Shown here in pieces: positions 55,201 to 61,170 of a DNA stretch of 64,000 nucleotides. The translations under genes and the position numbers were made by a program. This DNA is from Ligula intestinalis (lineage: Eukaryota > Platyhelminthes > Cestoda > Diphyllobothriidea > Diphyllobothriidae): assembly GCA_036362985.1 (NCBI GenBank), contig JAYGXS010000004.1:17009586-17073585 (forward strand), in the 5' to 3' direction. The stretch's first letter is position 1. The number at the start of each line of letters is the position of its first letter. A model generated the notes under the pieces. It had not been told where the DNA came from. It was given only the letters and a program-made list of their open reading frames with translations, and ran no database searches.

Positions 55201-57798
55201 GCTTAGTATTTGATCTAAGCACCTGGTCTCACAACAAAACAGTAACGTAACCAGTATGTAAACTGTATTCTACAAGTGTATTAAGGAATGCATTCGGAAG
55301 TAAAACAACAAAAAATAATTTACATGCAAACGCAACCTGTAAATTCAAACACGGCTTTACGATTATTCTGCCGCATTCCTCCCAGTGTAGCATGGTAATA
55401 AGTCTCAATGTTTCTCTTTTGACTTTAAATTTCAAACTGTGGTAGATAACTTTGCATATTAGTCTTAAATAGAACCAATTTACGCATACACAGCAAAATG
55501 ACCAAAAGAGAAAATAAAGAATTTTATTCCTGAGATGAAGAAGACTCGATCGCCAGGACAATACGTTTATTCACCCGACGTTTCGACATCCGCCGCGGAT
55601 TCATCATCAGCGACATGAGTAGCAAACAGCAGTAGAAACAGTTTTATTTCTGCTTGCACGCAGTACTAAGGCAATCCTCAGAAAATAGAGTGGATCCCCT
55701 ATCTCATGAAACGTTAAATAAAATTCTGGTGCCTTTCAGATTCAAGCAAATAACTGAAGTAAGATTGTAAGGTTCATTATATTACAGACTTATTAAAGAG
55801 GATTTTAGTCACAGCAGGAAGCTGGATTCTGAATGAGCCTTTTTCTGGTCGCTTGCTAGAAGAATATTCTGCAAAAAAAATTTCTAAAAAGAATTCAAAA
55901 AACCTTTCTATCTTGTACTCGATTTCTAGCAAATGACGTCTTTTTTAAATTGTATACCAAGAAACGCTGTATTTTGGTTTTGAAAATGTTTCTAATTGCC
56001 GAATAATTATAAACCATACCATCCGCTTAACTTAAATTCAAGGTTTCCAAACTATTAACTGCATTGATTCGGTCTTATTAAAAGTACATCTTTCCCTATG
56101 GCGTGAGGAAAAGTTCATCTATTTAATATAAGTTTGCAGTATATCTGAAGCAAGCTGTGTACTTTATAGGCAACATCAATATTTTTATGGATGCGATGTG
56201 TCCTGAATGGTCATTCTAAAGTCTTTAATAATACTCATGATTAAAACGTTTTTGAATCCGAAGGATTTCTTTGTTAAAAGTATACAATTTGAAGCAGGTG
56301 TAAGTTAAGGCCAATCGAGTACAAGATTTCTATTAAATCTGATTTAATTTACAACGGCAGTCAAAATCAATGGGCAACTCTTCGACCACTTAAATCGCCA
56401 TTTTTGAAGAATATACTTGTGTAGGTGGCTAGAAATAAGATTGGGCAAAAGGCAGCATCCACAGACCTGAGGGAAATCTCCCGAGATTAGGCTGTACAAC
56501 CATCAGTGTTGCAACATCACTTAACTAATTTTTTTCGAATTTAAATGATATTTAAAAATTCCAGTTTACATTTACTGAGATAGGGAATCTAATGTAGGTC
56601 AGCGCCCCTTTTAAATGTGCGTTTTTTTATCCTTTTGGATGTTCGAATGGTTTTTGGCTGTTACATTCTCATGGCAATATTCAGACGATTGTGATACTAC
56701 GATAACCAATGTGATGCAAATGCTACGCATATGCACCCAGTTAAAGTCCCAGATGGTGTTTGAGTAATGCTGCATATAGTAGGTATAATCGTAATGCACC
56801 TGATTTTTCTCTGGAAGCTTATGCGTTATATATTTAATTATAGTTTTAAAATGTCCTACATATCAGGCTAAATATTTATTGTCTATTGCTGCAAAAGCAT
56901 TTTTTTCCGTGCTTATTGGTCTGGCCATAGTGAAGTCTCTGGTAAGTTAACGCTTTTCTTGTCTGTCTTTTTTTACACTGGGTACAATGAAGCAGTCCGC
57001 GTTTATCAGCATTAGCACCAATGCCCTCTTATAGGGTTTACCGATGAACTAAAAATGACGTCAAAACATCCATCTCCGAGACTAATTTGCATGCAGCCTT
57101 ACCCTAATCATCCTGTCAGCTAACTGCCAAATTTTGATGTAGCTTCAAGTTTAAACACTTTAAAGAAACTCTTTACGTTACAATAAAATGAGGAAAGAAT
57201 TTTTTAGACGTTTCGTCACTGCTACATTTTCTCAAAGTGCCACAAAACTTCAAATTTCCTATTTAAGGTGCCTGAAGGCGTCGCTGCTAGCATCTGATAA
57301 GATGCGCAACACAGTGATCTATCATTTACGTTTTCTAATTGGACGTATATTATCATCAAGTTATCAGGAAATTCTGCTAATTAAATTTAAAAAGCTGGCG
57401 GCAATTTGTCCGCAAATGCTTACTGCAAGAGAAAACTGCAAACAAATCGAAAATATAGGTTGACTTACCTGCATGGCATTGAACAGAATCTGATGCTCGT
57501 ACTTCTTCACATTCAGAACATTCTGAAACATATCGTAGAGATGTTCTTTTGTTAGTATCAGTTCTGGCTGTGGAAATTGCAGCTGTTGAATTGCTGCTGA
57601 TGGTCCGACGCCACCTCTGCATATTTGGTCAAATTTTACAATCCAGGCGCTTATTATGTTTGCCTTATCAAGGCCTTCAATGTCTGGCAAACACTGTATC
57701 CGACACTCAATGTTTCGTCGAAAAACTTCTCGGAAGTCGTGCATGGAGCAACCGCCGCCCTTTACCATTGTGGATAACCGATCACTGCATAGAAAAAT
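19110..57798 (-). CDS. CADPS: CAPS / calcium-dependent secretion activator, partial gene (11 exons)
   Basis: CAPS/UNC-31 proteins prime dense-core vesicles for Ca2+-triggered exocytosis at the plasma membrane, binding phosphoinositides through a PH domain and SNAREs through a MUN-like region (family knowledge). Eleven exons join in this order: 57469-57798, 54718-54798, 51506-51754, 50883-51004, 44814-44928, 42425-42628, 41468-41576, 38738-38971, 35255-35579, 24569-24737, 19110-19233. They total 2062 nt, or 687 codons plus one base, with no stop, and every junction matches in phase. All introns start GT and end AG. Domains in order: pre-C2 region (residues about 1-200), C2 (about 210-300), PH (about 335-445), a linker, then the conserved block with motif [19 protein letters not shown] and the first part of the MUN region. 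Family members run to roughly 1,300 residues, so both ends are missing. The paralogue (CADPS versus CADPS2) cannot be decided; an invertebrate would be expected to have one. Confidence 0.95.
19234..21905. other. CADPS intron 10, left part
   Basis: Intron sequence between exons K and J. No recognisable exon, RNA gene or repeat in this part; open frames are short and unsupported. Confidence 0.5.
21910..22945 (+). mobile_element. PLE fragment between inverted ends
   Basis: Left end (about 21910-21985: ctgacgtttcggataggtgt, then tctattcattttgag) is mirrored at 22865-22945 (actatccgaaacgtcac). Between them is a plus-strand PLE C-terminal frame. The whole copy is about 1 kb, so it lacks the reverse transcriptase. 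It is one of several PLE derivatives here that share the inverted-end plan. Confidence 0.75.
22092..22580 (+). pseudogene. PLE connector and GIY-YIG endonuclease remnant
   Basis: Plus-strand frames contain [37 protein letters not shown], then [19 protein letters not shown] and [17 protein letters not shown]. These align with the PLE region linking RT and GIY-YIG endonuclease and with the intact-looking order in 8187-9593. At least three stops or shifts break it. The minus-strand 119-codon ORF over the same bases is a shadow. Confidence 0.75.
22946..24568. other. CADPS intron 10, right part
   Basis: No recognisable exon, RNA gene or repeat between the PLE fragment and exon J. AT-rich. Confidence 0.5.
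24569..24737 (-). CDS. CADPS: CADPS exon J
   Basis: This 169-nt exon completes a Thr codon, then reads [40 protein letters not shown] and [16 protein letters not shown]. It matches the CAPS segment just before the MUN region. A long open frame overlaps it in another register and is a shadow; the correct frame follows from exons I and K. The acceptor is ccatttgaag|ACA, with a weak polypyrimidine tract, and the donor is AGG|gtacgt. It ends in phase 0 and leads into exon K. Confidence 0.93.
24738..25890. other. CADPS intron 9, left part
   Basis: Intron sequence. A 108-codon minus-strand frame at 25366-25692 has no recognisable family and is treated as chance. No repeats seen. Confidence 0.45.
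25895..26110. mobile_element. PLE-end palindrome, about 215 bp
   Basis: Left arm aacaagaaatttatttgcctgacgtttc is mirrored by gaaacgtcagggtaacaaac, cttgttccag near the right end, giving inverted PLE ends with about 100 bp between. The centre has tcactgatgatgcgtcgagc, part of the PLE end consensus, but no endonuclease coding sequence. The 70-codon ORF across it is a by-product. Confidence 0.7.
26111..28430. other. CADPS intron 9, PLE end and unassigned sequence
   Basis: A solitary PLE end, gaaacgtcaggcgaataaag, is at about 26849 in minus orientation and may pair with the palindrome at 25.9-26.1 kb. The region 26450-26850 is GC-richer and could be PLE-derived, but I could not match residues. 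26880-28430 has no recognisable gene. Confidence 0.4.
28435..28964 (-). pseudogene. Helitron Rep: HUH and tyrosine motifs
   Basis: The first frame (28759-28965) has [18 protein letters not shown], with HAH as the HUH metal-binding motif. After an in-frame TGA at 28756-28758, which falls where the family usually has Cys, the second (28435-28731) has [29 protein letters not shown] and [13 protein letters not shown], whose Tyr pair matches the Y2 nucleophiles. The catalytic residues survive although the frame is broken. The frame ends before any helicase motif. Confidence 0.88.
28965..29790 (-). pseudogene. Helitron-like N domain
   Basis: Fragments in successive frames: [20 protein letters not shown] (about 29780), [20 protein letters not shown] (about 29560), then a 133-codon frame with [53 protein letters not shown] and [12 protein letters not shown]. 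This is the region just before the HUH motif. At least three frame changes or stops separate the pieces. Confidence 0.85.
29794..30252 (-). pseudogene. Helitron zinc-finger-like segment
   Basis: Runs from about 30250 with [18 protein letters not shown], then [20 protein letters not shown] (Cys-X2-Cys ... Cys-Cys) and a region with [11 protein letters not shown] and [10 protein letters not shown]. This Cys cluster preceding the Rep part is typical of Helitron proteins. It ends in [14 protein letters not shown] and a stop or shift before the next fragment. Confidence 0.75.
30253..30699 (-). pseudogene. Helitron N-terminal Gln/Arg-rich segment with 23-aa repeats
   Basis: 148 codons, highly charged. 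Two near-identical and a third partial 23-residue unit: [53 protein letters not shown]. Such Arg/Gln-rich repeated N-termini occur in animal Helitron proteins (family knowledge). The stop at its end, GDPGQ, separates it from the next frame in this copy. The two overlapping ORFs on both strands here are shadows of the 69-bp repeat. Confidence 0.75.
30721..32100. other. CADPS intron 9 between Helitron and Gypsy remnant
   Basis: Contains an inverted repeat ttttctacctaatg/cattaggtagaaaag at 30735-30805 close to the Helitron 5' side, and a G-run plus C-run block at 31565-31648. The 30950-31560 stretch is GC-richer with several overlapping ORFs, but I recognise no protein in it. Confidence 0.4.
32100..32400 (+). 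repeat. LTR-like repeat, left copy
   Basis: Resembles 34140-34440 in the same orientation: cttggggtcgcca(t/c) then gcgatgga(t/ttt)... ctgacccgaatggccactg versus agccgaatagccactg, later gtgtgagaat(c/a)aaactg versus gtatgagaatataactg, aaatcgagct versus aaatcgatct. By eye 65-75% identical, so old. It brackets integrase remnants, hence the LTR interpretation. The outer end is not defined. Confidence 0.6.
32470..33600 (+). pseudogene. Ty3/Gypsy-like Pol remnant (integrase)
   Basis: Plus-strand fragments in several frames: [13 protein letters not shown] (about 32540), [12 protein letters not shown] zinc-binding region, [20 protein letters not shown] followed by WSK and a stop (about 32965-33030; first core Asp in LDHAG), [20 protein letters not shown] (second Asp, in TDTGAQ, about 33110-33165), then [12 protein letters not shown] and [17 protein letters not shown]. 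The order matches the integrase zinc-binding, core and C-terminal parts of Gypsy Pol. Protease, RT and RNase H are absent. Many stops and shifts; not functional. Confidence 0.75.
34140..34440 (+). repeat. LTR-like repeat, right copy
   Basis: Direct-repeat partner of 32100-32400, following the integrase remnant as a 3' LTR should. The preceding 33770-34140 is GC-rich (overlapping ORFs of up to 184 codons there look like composition artefacts) and may be further LTR, but the left copy does not clearly match it. Confidence 0.6.
34441..35254. other. CADPS intron 9, right end
   Basis: AT-rich intron sequence up to the donor of exon I. Nothing recognised. Confidence 0.5.
35255..35579 (-). CDS. CADPS: CADPS exon I (conserved block before MUN)
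   Basis: This 325-nt exon encodes [64 protein letters not shown] and [20 protein letters not shown]. It is the most conserved stretch of CAPS seen here. The acceptor is aacttattcag|AC and the donor is CAACAC|gtaagt. The upstream Met-containing open frame at this locus is intronic sequence read through the acceptor, so the initiator implied by that frame is not real. Intron 9, which follows, is 10,517 bp and full of transposons. Confidence 0.97.
35580..38330. other. CADPS intron 8 with assembly gap
   Basis: Intron between exons H and I. Holds the 10-base N run at 36210-36219. No exon, RNA gene or element recognised up to the PLE palindrome at 38335. Confidence 0.5.
36210..36219. other. Assembly gap (10 N)
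   Basis: Ten undetermined bases; the true gap length is unknown. Confidence 0.99.
38335..38605. mobile_element. PLE-end palindrome, about 270 bp
   Basis: Left arm gacgtaaatgcgatcgctgg, gacaagacgtttattctcct and right arm (as reverse complement) gtaaatgtgatcgttgggac, tttatttgcctggcgtttc form inverted PLE ends. The centre includes ttctgatgccactgaggatg, part of the PLE end consensus. No endonuclease frame remains. It ends only about 130 bp from the donor of exon H. Confidence 0.7.
38738..38971 (-). CDS. CADPS: CADPS exon H (end of PH domain and linker)
   Basis: This 234-nt exon encodes [40 protein letters not shown] and [10 protein letters not shown], the last strands and C-terminal helix of the PH domain with its conserved Trp. 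It then has a Pro/Ala/Lys-rich linker ([18 protein letters not shown]), which is variable across the family. The acceptor is cgttcag|AG and the donor is ATGG|gtgagt. The split codon becomes Asp at the start of exon I. Confidence 0.96.
38972..41467. other. CADPS intron 7
   Basis: 2,496 bp, strongly AT-rich. No coding exon, RNA gene or repeat recognised; short ORFs at 39377-40084 lack support. Confidence 0.5.
41468..41576 (-). CDS. CADPS: CADPS exon G (PH domain)
   Basis: This 109-nt exon (phase 0 in, one base over) encodes [18 protein letters not shown], then [14 protein letters not shown] residues as [17 protein letters not shown]. It is the middle of the CAPS PH domain. The acceptor is ttcacag|GTT and the donor is ACAG|gtaaat. 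The split codon joins exon H to give Gln-Thr-Glu-Leu-Ser. In the next intron there is no repeat for the first several hundred bases. The exon was identified from protein similarity and is not in any long ORF. Confidence 0.95.
41742..41880 (+). mobile_element. Solitary PLE end
   Basis: actcgaacaagagttttatt, ctcttgacgtttcgggctcc and gtcgggaatcc match the PLE end signature shared with 7.4, 25.9, 53.4 and 55.5 kb. No partner arm was found; the MITE at 41891 lies immediately downstream, so the element may have been interrupted or truncated there. Confidence 0.6.
41891..42235. mobile_element. 345-bp MITE with 16-bp TIR between TA dinucleotides
   Basis: Ends gtggtcatctgcgtgc and gcacgcagatgaccac are perfect inverted repeats, each flanked by TA. 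A second inverted pair of about 65 bp lies inside: ctggcatgacacttcac... and its mirror ...gtgaagtgtcaagccag, with aattgccgt(t)atttcctcgtc in the left arm. The left side has about 55 extra bases between the two blocks. Non-coding. It sits in CADPS intron 6. TA flanks suggest Tc1/mariner-type mobilisation, but the family is not recognised. Confidence 0.75.
42425..42628 (-). CDS. CADPS: CADPS exon F (C2-PH linker and start of PH domain)
   Basis: This 204-nt, phase-0 exon gives 68 codons. It contains [20 protein letters not shown], then [19 protein letters not shown] and FRKWKKRF, the linker and first two strands of the PH domain. The basic run RKWKKRF is the part of PH domains that commonly contacts phosphoinositide headgroups. 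The acceptor is ccaccctag|GTT and the donor is CAG|gtaact. Two Cys residues (KYCGYCYA) stand where vertebrate CAPS has His-Ser-Gly-Tyr-Leu, as far as I recall; this is probably lineage-specific. Confidence 0.95.
42629..44813. other. CADPS intron 5
   Basis: 2,185 bp, AT-rich. No exon, RNA gene or clear repeat recognised. Confidence 0.5.
44814..44928 (-). CDS. CADPS: CADPS exon E (end of C2 domain)
   Basis: This 115-nt exon completes a split codon, then encodes [20 protein letters not shown] and ends with [11 protein letters not shown]. These are the last strands of the CAPS C2 domain. The acceptor is ggtatttag|GTG and the donor is CGT|gtaagt. It was found by searching for the continuation of exon D; it has no start codon and is too short for an ORF scan. 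Both flanking introns are large (5,954 and 2,185 bp). Confidence 0.93.
45190..45355. repeat. tRNA-centred palindrome
   Basis: Left arm 45190-45243 (ttgagttgacccaagtgtga, aaaactctaggcgtttggcg, ggatttgaacc) is mirrored at 45299-45355 with only a few changes (gcatttggctgg in place of gcgtttggcggg). The arms contain the tRNA acceptor and T-arm plus about 30 bp of 3' flank; the rest of the tRNA lies between them. Confidence 0.9.
45219..45298 (-). tRNA. tRNA-like gene, probably a pseudogene
   Basis: Eighty nt on the minus strand. Acceptor GGCGTTT/AAACGCC pairs perfectly over seven positions. D-arm contains an intact A box (TAGCTTAGTGG). T-arm GCGGGTTCAAATCCCGC is perfect with a good B box. Between D and T arms lie about 29 nt instead of 22, and I cannot fold a 5-bp anticodon stem with a 7-nt loop and U33, so the isotype is not assigned. 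Intact promoter boxes with a broken middle suggest a tRNA-derived pseudogene or an unusual tRNA. Confidence 0.6.
45370..45775. repeat. TTTAGTTT-rich low-complexity block
   Basis: About 400 bp dominated by irregular copies of tttagttt and ttagttta (for example ctttagctagtttactttagctatttta). It ends with ttgtagtttagtggtagatcc, which resembles a tRNA D-arm/A box but has no T-arm downstream. Confidence 0.7.
45776..46755. other. CADPS intron 4, unassigned
   Basis: No coding exon, RNA gene or repeat recognised between the TTTAGTTT block and the R2 repeat. Confidence 0.45.
46760..47125 (+). repeat. Dispersed repeat family R2, copy B
   Basis: GC-richer block related to 16590-16995 (shared ttcgaatt(c)cctcctgc, ctagcctcc and ccctgcgata(c/t)at). 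Two overlapping ORFs of 85-92 codons are present but unlike each other and absent from copy A, so I treat them as chance. Confidence 0.5.
47126..50882. other. CADPS intron 4, right part, with a PLE end
   Basis: A PLE end in minus orientation lies at about 47750-47830 (tgatgatgcgttcgagaggg, gattcgaaacgtcaagcg). The 153-codon minus ORF at 47424-47885 runs across it and is not a recognised protein. 48050-48240 is GC-richer with no assignment. The rest is AT-rich and empty. Confidence 0.45.
50883..51004 (-). CDS. CADPS: CADPS exon D (C2 domain)
   Basis: This 122-nt exon has phase 0 in and two bases left over. It encodes [16 protein letters not shown] followed by [14 protein letters not shown], the core of the CAPS C2 domain. 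The acceptor is tattgtag|ATC and the donor is GCTTC|gtgagt. A longer open frame overlaps it in a different register and is a shadow; the correct frame is set by the neighbouring exons. The split codon joins to exon E as Ser-Trp-Gly-Thr-Gln-Gly-Asp, matching the family. The intron separating it from exon C is only 501 bp, the shortest in the gene. Confidence 0.94.
51506..51754 (-). CDS. CADPS: CADPS exon C (up to first strand of C2)
   Basis: This 249-nt, phase-0 exon gives 83 codons. Conserved CAPS strings are [33 protein letters not shown] and, at the end, [10 protein letters not shown], which is the first beta strand of the C2 domain. The acceptor is cccacttcag|TCT and the donor is GAG|gtaggt. 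The middle part (a polar, Lys/Asn-rich stretch) is poorly conserved in the family and probably a loop. A PLE-derived miniature element begins only about 90 bp upstream of the acceptor. Confidence 0.95.
51845..52285 (+). mobile_element. Miniature PLE with inverted ends, about 440 bp
   Basis: Left end gatcaccgcaatcatagttt, tatcaatctgagctttcg and right end gttcgaaagctcagac, aatataattctggtggtc are inverted copies. They enclose an endonuclease remnant at 52061-52258. It belongs to the same subfamily as 53366-53795, and lies in CADPS intron 2 about 90 bp upstream of the exon C acceptor. Confidence 0.75.
52061..52258 (+). pseudogene. PLE endonuclease C-terminal remnant
   Basis: 66 open codons: [60 protein letters not shown]. 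This aligns with HCSPTGHTFAFDDAEILARG and TRETLEAWH of the 7.4-8.2 kb PLE and with 53464-53625. No GIY-YIG or RT part precedes it. It seems to be the last part of the PLE protein only. Confidence 0.75.
52286..53340. other. CADPS intron 2, unassigned
   Basis: AT-rich with no recognised exon, RNA gene or repeat; the 95-codon ORF at 52689-52976 has a Phe/Tyr-rich composition typical of translated AT-rich DNA. Confidence 0.45.
53366..53795 (+). mobile_element. Miniature PLE with inverted ends, about 430 bp
   Basis: Left end gtttatcgatcaccggaatc, gagctttcgggctccttcga, gaatccatcgtcagaga and right end atctctgaagatggact, aaggagcccgaaagctcaaa, tgattccggttatcgc are inverted copies. They enclose endonuclease codons at 53464-53625. 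Same subfamily as 51845-52285 and better preserved, so it is probably younger. Confidence 0.8.
53464..53625 (+). pseudogene. PLE endonuclease C-terminal remnant
   Basis: 53 codons plus stop: [47 protein letters not shown]. It aligns with the 52061-52258 remnant ([11 protein letters not shown]) and the main PLE (TTRETLEAWH). A 70-codon ORF on the other strand here is a shadow. Confidence 0.75.
53796..54717. other. CADPS intron 2, right end
   Basis: A short duplication: the block aaattt(g)tgacggcttttcaa at about 53808-53830 recurs inverted at about 54232-54255 (gaaaaagccgtcgcgaaattt), continued by catcccat/gatgggatg. So an inverted repeat of about 60 bp spans roughly 53790-54260. No coding sequence. 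Confidence 0.5.
54718..54798 (-). CDS. CADPS: CADPS exon B
   Basis: This 81-nt, phase-0 exon encodes 27 residues beginning [19 protein letters not shown], one of the most conserved strings in the CAPS family. The acceptor is tttattttcag|CTC and the donor is CGC|gttagt. It continues directly from the ...NAMQ end of exon A, as in other CAPS proteins, and leads into SRAIPKLL of the next exon. The charged helical composition fits the predicted helical region before C2. Confidence 0.95.
54799..55530. other. CADPS intron 1, left part
   Basis: AT-rich intron sequence with no recognised feature. The 110-codon minus ORF at 55229-55561 has no family resemblance. Confidence 0.45.
55535..55620 (+). mobile_element. 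Solitary PLE end
   Basis: gatcgccaggacaatacgtt, tattcacccgacgtttcgac and cgcggattcatcatcagcga match the PLE end signature. No inverted partner or endonuclease codons were found nearby. Confidence 0.6.
55730..56500. mobile_element. Decayed relative of the 61-kb long-TIR element
   Basis: Blocks in the same order as 61171-62163: ttttagtcacagcaggaagc versus ttagtcacgataggatgc; ttctggtcgctt versus ttctgatcgct; tatcttgtactcg versus tttcttgtactcg; tttaaattgtata in both; aggcaacatcaatatttt versus aggcagcattaataaatc; cagtcaaaatca in both. Outer ends are too diverged to set. Confidence 0.65.
56501..57468. other. CADPS intron 1, right part
   Basis: No exon, RNA gene or repeat recognised. The plus-strand ORF at 57188-57463 ends in the exon A region and is antisense to it. 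Confidence 0.45.
57469..57798 (-). CDS. CADPS: CADPS exon A (pre-C2 conserved region)
   Basis: This 330-nt, phase-0 exon gives 110 codons. It opens with [18 protein letters not shown] and contains [27 protein letters not shown] and [17 protein letters not shown], all of which align in order with the CAPS segment before the C2 domain. The acceptor reads ttttag|ATT and the donor reads CAG|gtaagt. It is the most N-terminal exon I can place. The family has several hundred further residues upstream, so earlier exons must lie to the right. The stretch with Gly-Val-Gly-Pro-Ser-Ala is shorter than the low-complexity insert I recall at this place in vertebrate CAPS. Confidence 0.95.
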
Positions 57799-60205
57799 CT
57801 AAAAGGGTAAAATAGAGCCGTTATGGCCTTGACGGTAGCCAGTAATAACGAACCTTTCCTTAAGGAGGTAACAGACTAGCATAGGACTGAACACAAAAAT
57901 CAGACCGCAAAATCCTGTATACCATGACCAACGGTAATAGTTACTTATTTTAAGCGTTAGCATTTTTATGAACTTCATTTGTTAACTTTATTTTTTGCTG
58001 TTTATTTACCTTCATTTATTGGGCATTGTGCCGTTACTATATATTACCATTTTATAGCATTTTTACCTACTGTTTCCGTTTTTGTTCGATTAATATCTTT
58101 TATTTTCTCGTCTGCGGCCTCGTATTTTTGCACCCATATATCCCTTAGTACTACCGACTACTTATTACAGATTTCTGGAGGTTTGACTCTCGTAGTTAGC
58201 TCTATACAAAACCACAACTATAAAAAATTATAGCAACTATGTAATTAATATTATAAAAATTTCTAAACTGCACATCCGAGTATAAATAAGAACAGTTAGC
58301 GTGCATAAGAAAAATTTCGGTAAATTCTTGTCGGACCATTACATTTATATGCAAATTTTAAAAATAATGGTCAGCTATGTGTCTCTTCCCAACACAAATG
58401 TAGTCTTTATCTTATATTTTTTCTACTAATTTGCTGTTGAAGCAATCTCGTGAACGATGGATGACAGTGAAGTTATTTTTATATTTCTAACTTCGTAGAC
58501 TTTCATCCTTAAAGCTTATTAATAAAAAGCATAAAGGTCTTCCAAAAAAGCGGCATTGGTCAGGCCATAAACATAAAGTAGTATTATTTAAAGAAGCATC
58601 TACTGCGCCTTTATATTAATGACACATTAGAAGTAAAAGACGGAATAAGGTTTTTGTTAATTGTAAACCAGTGTGTGTGATGTTATGCGTGGAAGGACAC
58701 AAAATGCGACCAAAAATTAAAGGGCAGACTGAATACTGTCTAGGTAGTCTGAATGCAGATACTTTACGCGTAGTAATCAAAAAATGAGTAAAATTGCTTA
58801 TAGAGAAACCCAATCCAGCAAACTTTTTGACGAGCCAAGAGGCGTCCTGCATTCCCACAGCAGGATGCTTTAAACTGGCCACAGAGATACCTGCTTAAGA
58901 CGGCTATTCTAATTTCCTTTGATCATAGCCTTGAAAAGAACTTTTTTCACTTATAGTTAGCAATGCTTAGCACACTAGCCTGTGTTCTAGGTGAAACAAT
59001 GGGTAGGTTTGATATCTGGAACGAATTTTAAATATAAAACCAAGAACAAACTATCTAGAAGGATGTGTATGTTTGTTGCTCGGCTTTCAGTAGCATAGAT
59101 TTGATAAAAATTTAACGAAAAAAAACGAAAAGCTCCATTTCTGTTAAGGAGATGTGTGTTGACAATCAGTTAAGACATATTTTATAAGAAATTTCCTGAA
59201 AATTCAAATTATATGGCAAAATATGGATGGTGCATTAGTGAGTTGGCTTGCAGTTTTATGCTATTTTGAGTTAAAAGAGTATCTTGTATCCTTTTTAAAT
59301 ACAAAATTAAGCTTTTAAAGGATAAACACAAAATTCCAACATTTTTGTTGCGGCGGTGGTTTGAAAGGTGTTTGCTACGTTGAGCCAATACGTCCACCTC
59401 CTCTGATGCAAAAACAGTTTGTCAGATTTAGTTTTTTCAATTTCTATTCACCGCTGTATTCACAGCATTAGACTTCTATGTTTCATGTTTTAGGTCACGG
59501 CATCCAAACTTGTCAGCAGTTCCTGTTGGTTAACTTGGCCATTCTTCCACTTTTTAATTTAAACGTAGCCACCTAGTCATTGTTTTTTGTTAAATATTAT
59601 TTTTACAATAATTGCTGCCGCCTTAACCAGAATATAATTTAGGATTTTGTTAAAGTGGTCTTATGGAGTAGAACTTGCTCAATGCCTACAAATGCCTTAC
59701 ACAGATGTACGACTGAAAGTCTTGCTCTAGTGTTTCCGAAAATACCTAATCCGAGTGACGAAACTGATTATAGTAATTTTCCATGTGCAACCGGTCAGCT
59801 TAGTATCGTTTGCCGTGGGGTCCTTATAAGCTTTAGACGTCCAGTTAATTTTTTTTCTGTGTTGCATAAATTTATTTTGATAACAAAAAGTTCCATTTAA
59901 GATAATAATGCTATGTTCCTCCATGTAAGAAACTTTCTTTGTCAATAGCTTCCACAAAACGTACCTTCGCATAGGCATGATTCCAGAGCGGAAAAACAAG
60001 TAAGAAAGACTAGCTAAGTCAGTTTTGCTCTTTGAAATACGATTGCTATGACAGCATAAATATAGTAAGAAAATGCTATTTATCAAATTATTTGTAAAGA
60101 AACAAAAAATTCCTCTGCAAAACATTCACTTACTTAGCAGTTAAAAAAAATATGTTCAATTGAATGCAATTTAAGTGCTCAAGGTATCTGCGTAATATAG
60201 GTATG
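57799..60205. other. Sequence upstream of CADPS exon A
   Basis: Presumably the next CADPS intron. I looked for the family's preceding segment on the minus strand and did not find it. AT-rich; no RNA gene or element recognised. Confidence 0.45.
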
Positions 60206-60210
60206 TATTA

Positions 60211-60437
60211 TGAATGGCTGCCGCTCCAGCATCCACGCCAGAACACGGCTTTGACTTAGAAGGCGGGAGAATACTAGGTCAGTTGAACGATTGATTCTCA
60301 CACCTGCTGTTGTAAGCATTGCACTCGCACGCAGATTATGTTAATAGGCATGTTGATCTTCCTGATTAATATCTGGTGTTGCGATAAAAATCGATGGGAG
60401 AGCTCAAAGTCACTCCTGACAGAGCTGAGCTAAAATG
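60211..60437 (+). pseudogene. PLE endonuclease C-terminal remnant, heavily decayed
   Basis: One frame with four or more stops carries STPEHGFDLEGGRILGQLND, FSHLLL, ALHSHADYVNRHVDLPD and YLVLR. This follows the PLE C-terminal pattern GH-F-F-...RILxx...EAxHS...NRHxDLPxxYxxLR. No inverted ends recognised around it. Confidence 0.6.
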
Positions 60438-61168
60438 ACAGTGAGCTGTACATTTTTTTTTCCTCGGCAATGGGCTCGCATGAGAGTTTGAAGCACTGGA
60501 AAAATAAACAATTGTTCCCAGAGAATGTTTTTCTGTCTCCTACAAGTATTTATGTAATATAAGAAGTGTGTTTATTGTTTTGTCATGCCTATTATTTGAA
60601 GACGTGTGCAGATAGTTGACAAATAATCACAAAATATTTGATCATGTATTGTGTCTCGCAGTTGATAACCAAATAAAAGTGAGCGATAGATAGTAGTGCT
60701 TTGGATGAGTACTCGTGAAATGTCGCAACCTACATTTACGTGCGTAGTGCGGTTTATATTTGCTGCTGTTGCTCTTGTCCGCTGAACGGATGTGAGTTTC
60801 AGAGTCCTTGAACTCAGAAAGAATGCAATTTTATTAAGGGCCAATGGGCCAGCTTTGTGCGAAAATCGGAGACATTGTCTACGCTGCTTAATGACACTTA
60901 GCAAAACTAGATATTCTTTGGACAGTTATAAAGAAAAAATCACTATAAAAAACAAACGTTACTCAGAAATCTATTCGGGAACCAAAAAGGAACATCTTGC
61001 GTCAATAAAAGTCAGGTGAAGACAGAAGAAAGAAATTGCATTGTCTTTCCGAAACAGGGGCCGAATTTATAGTAAGAAGCAATGTTTCACAAATTGGTGA
61101 TATTTTTTCCCCAAGGCATAGTAATAAATTTGGTTGGCAGTATTTCGTTTTGCAAAAGTGCGCATTAG
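60438..61168. other. No gene recognised
   Basis: AT-rich spacer. The 110-codon minus ORF at 60572-60904 and the 75-codon plus ORF at 60792-61019 overlap each other antisense and match no family. Confidence 0.45.
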
Positions 61169-61170
61169 TA

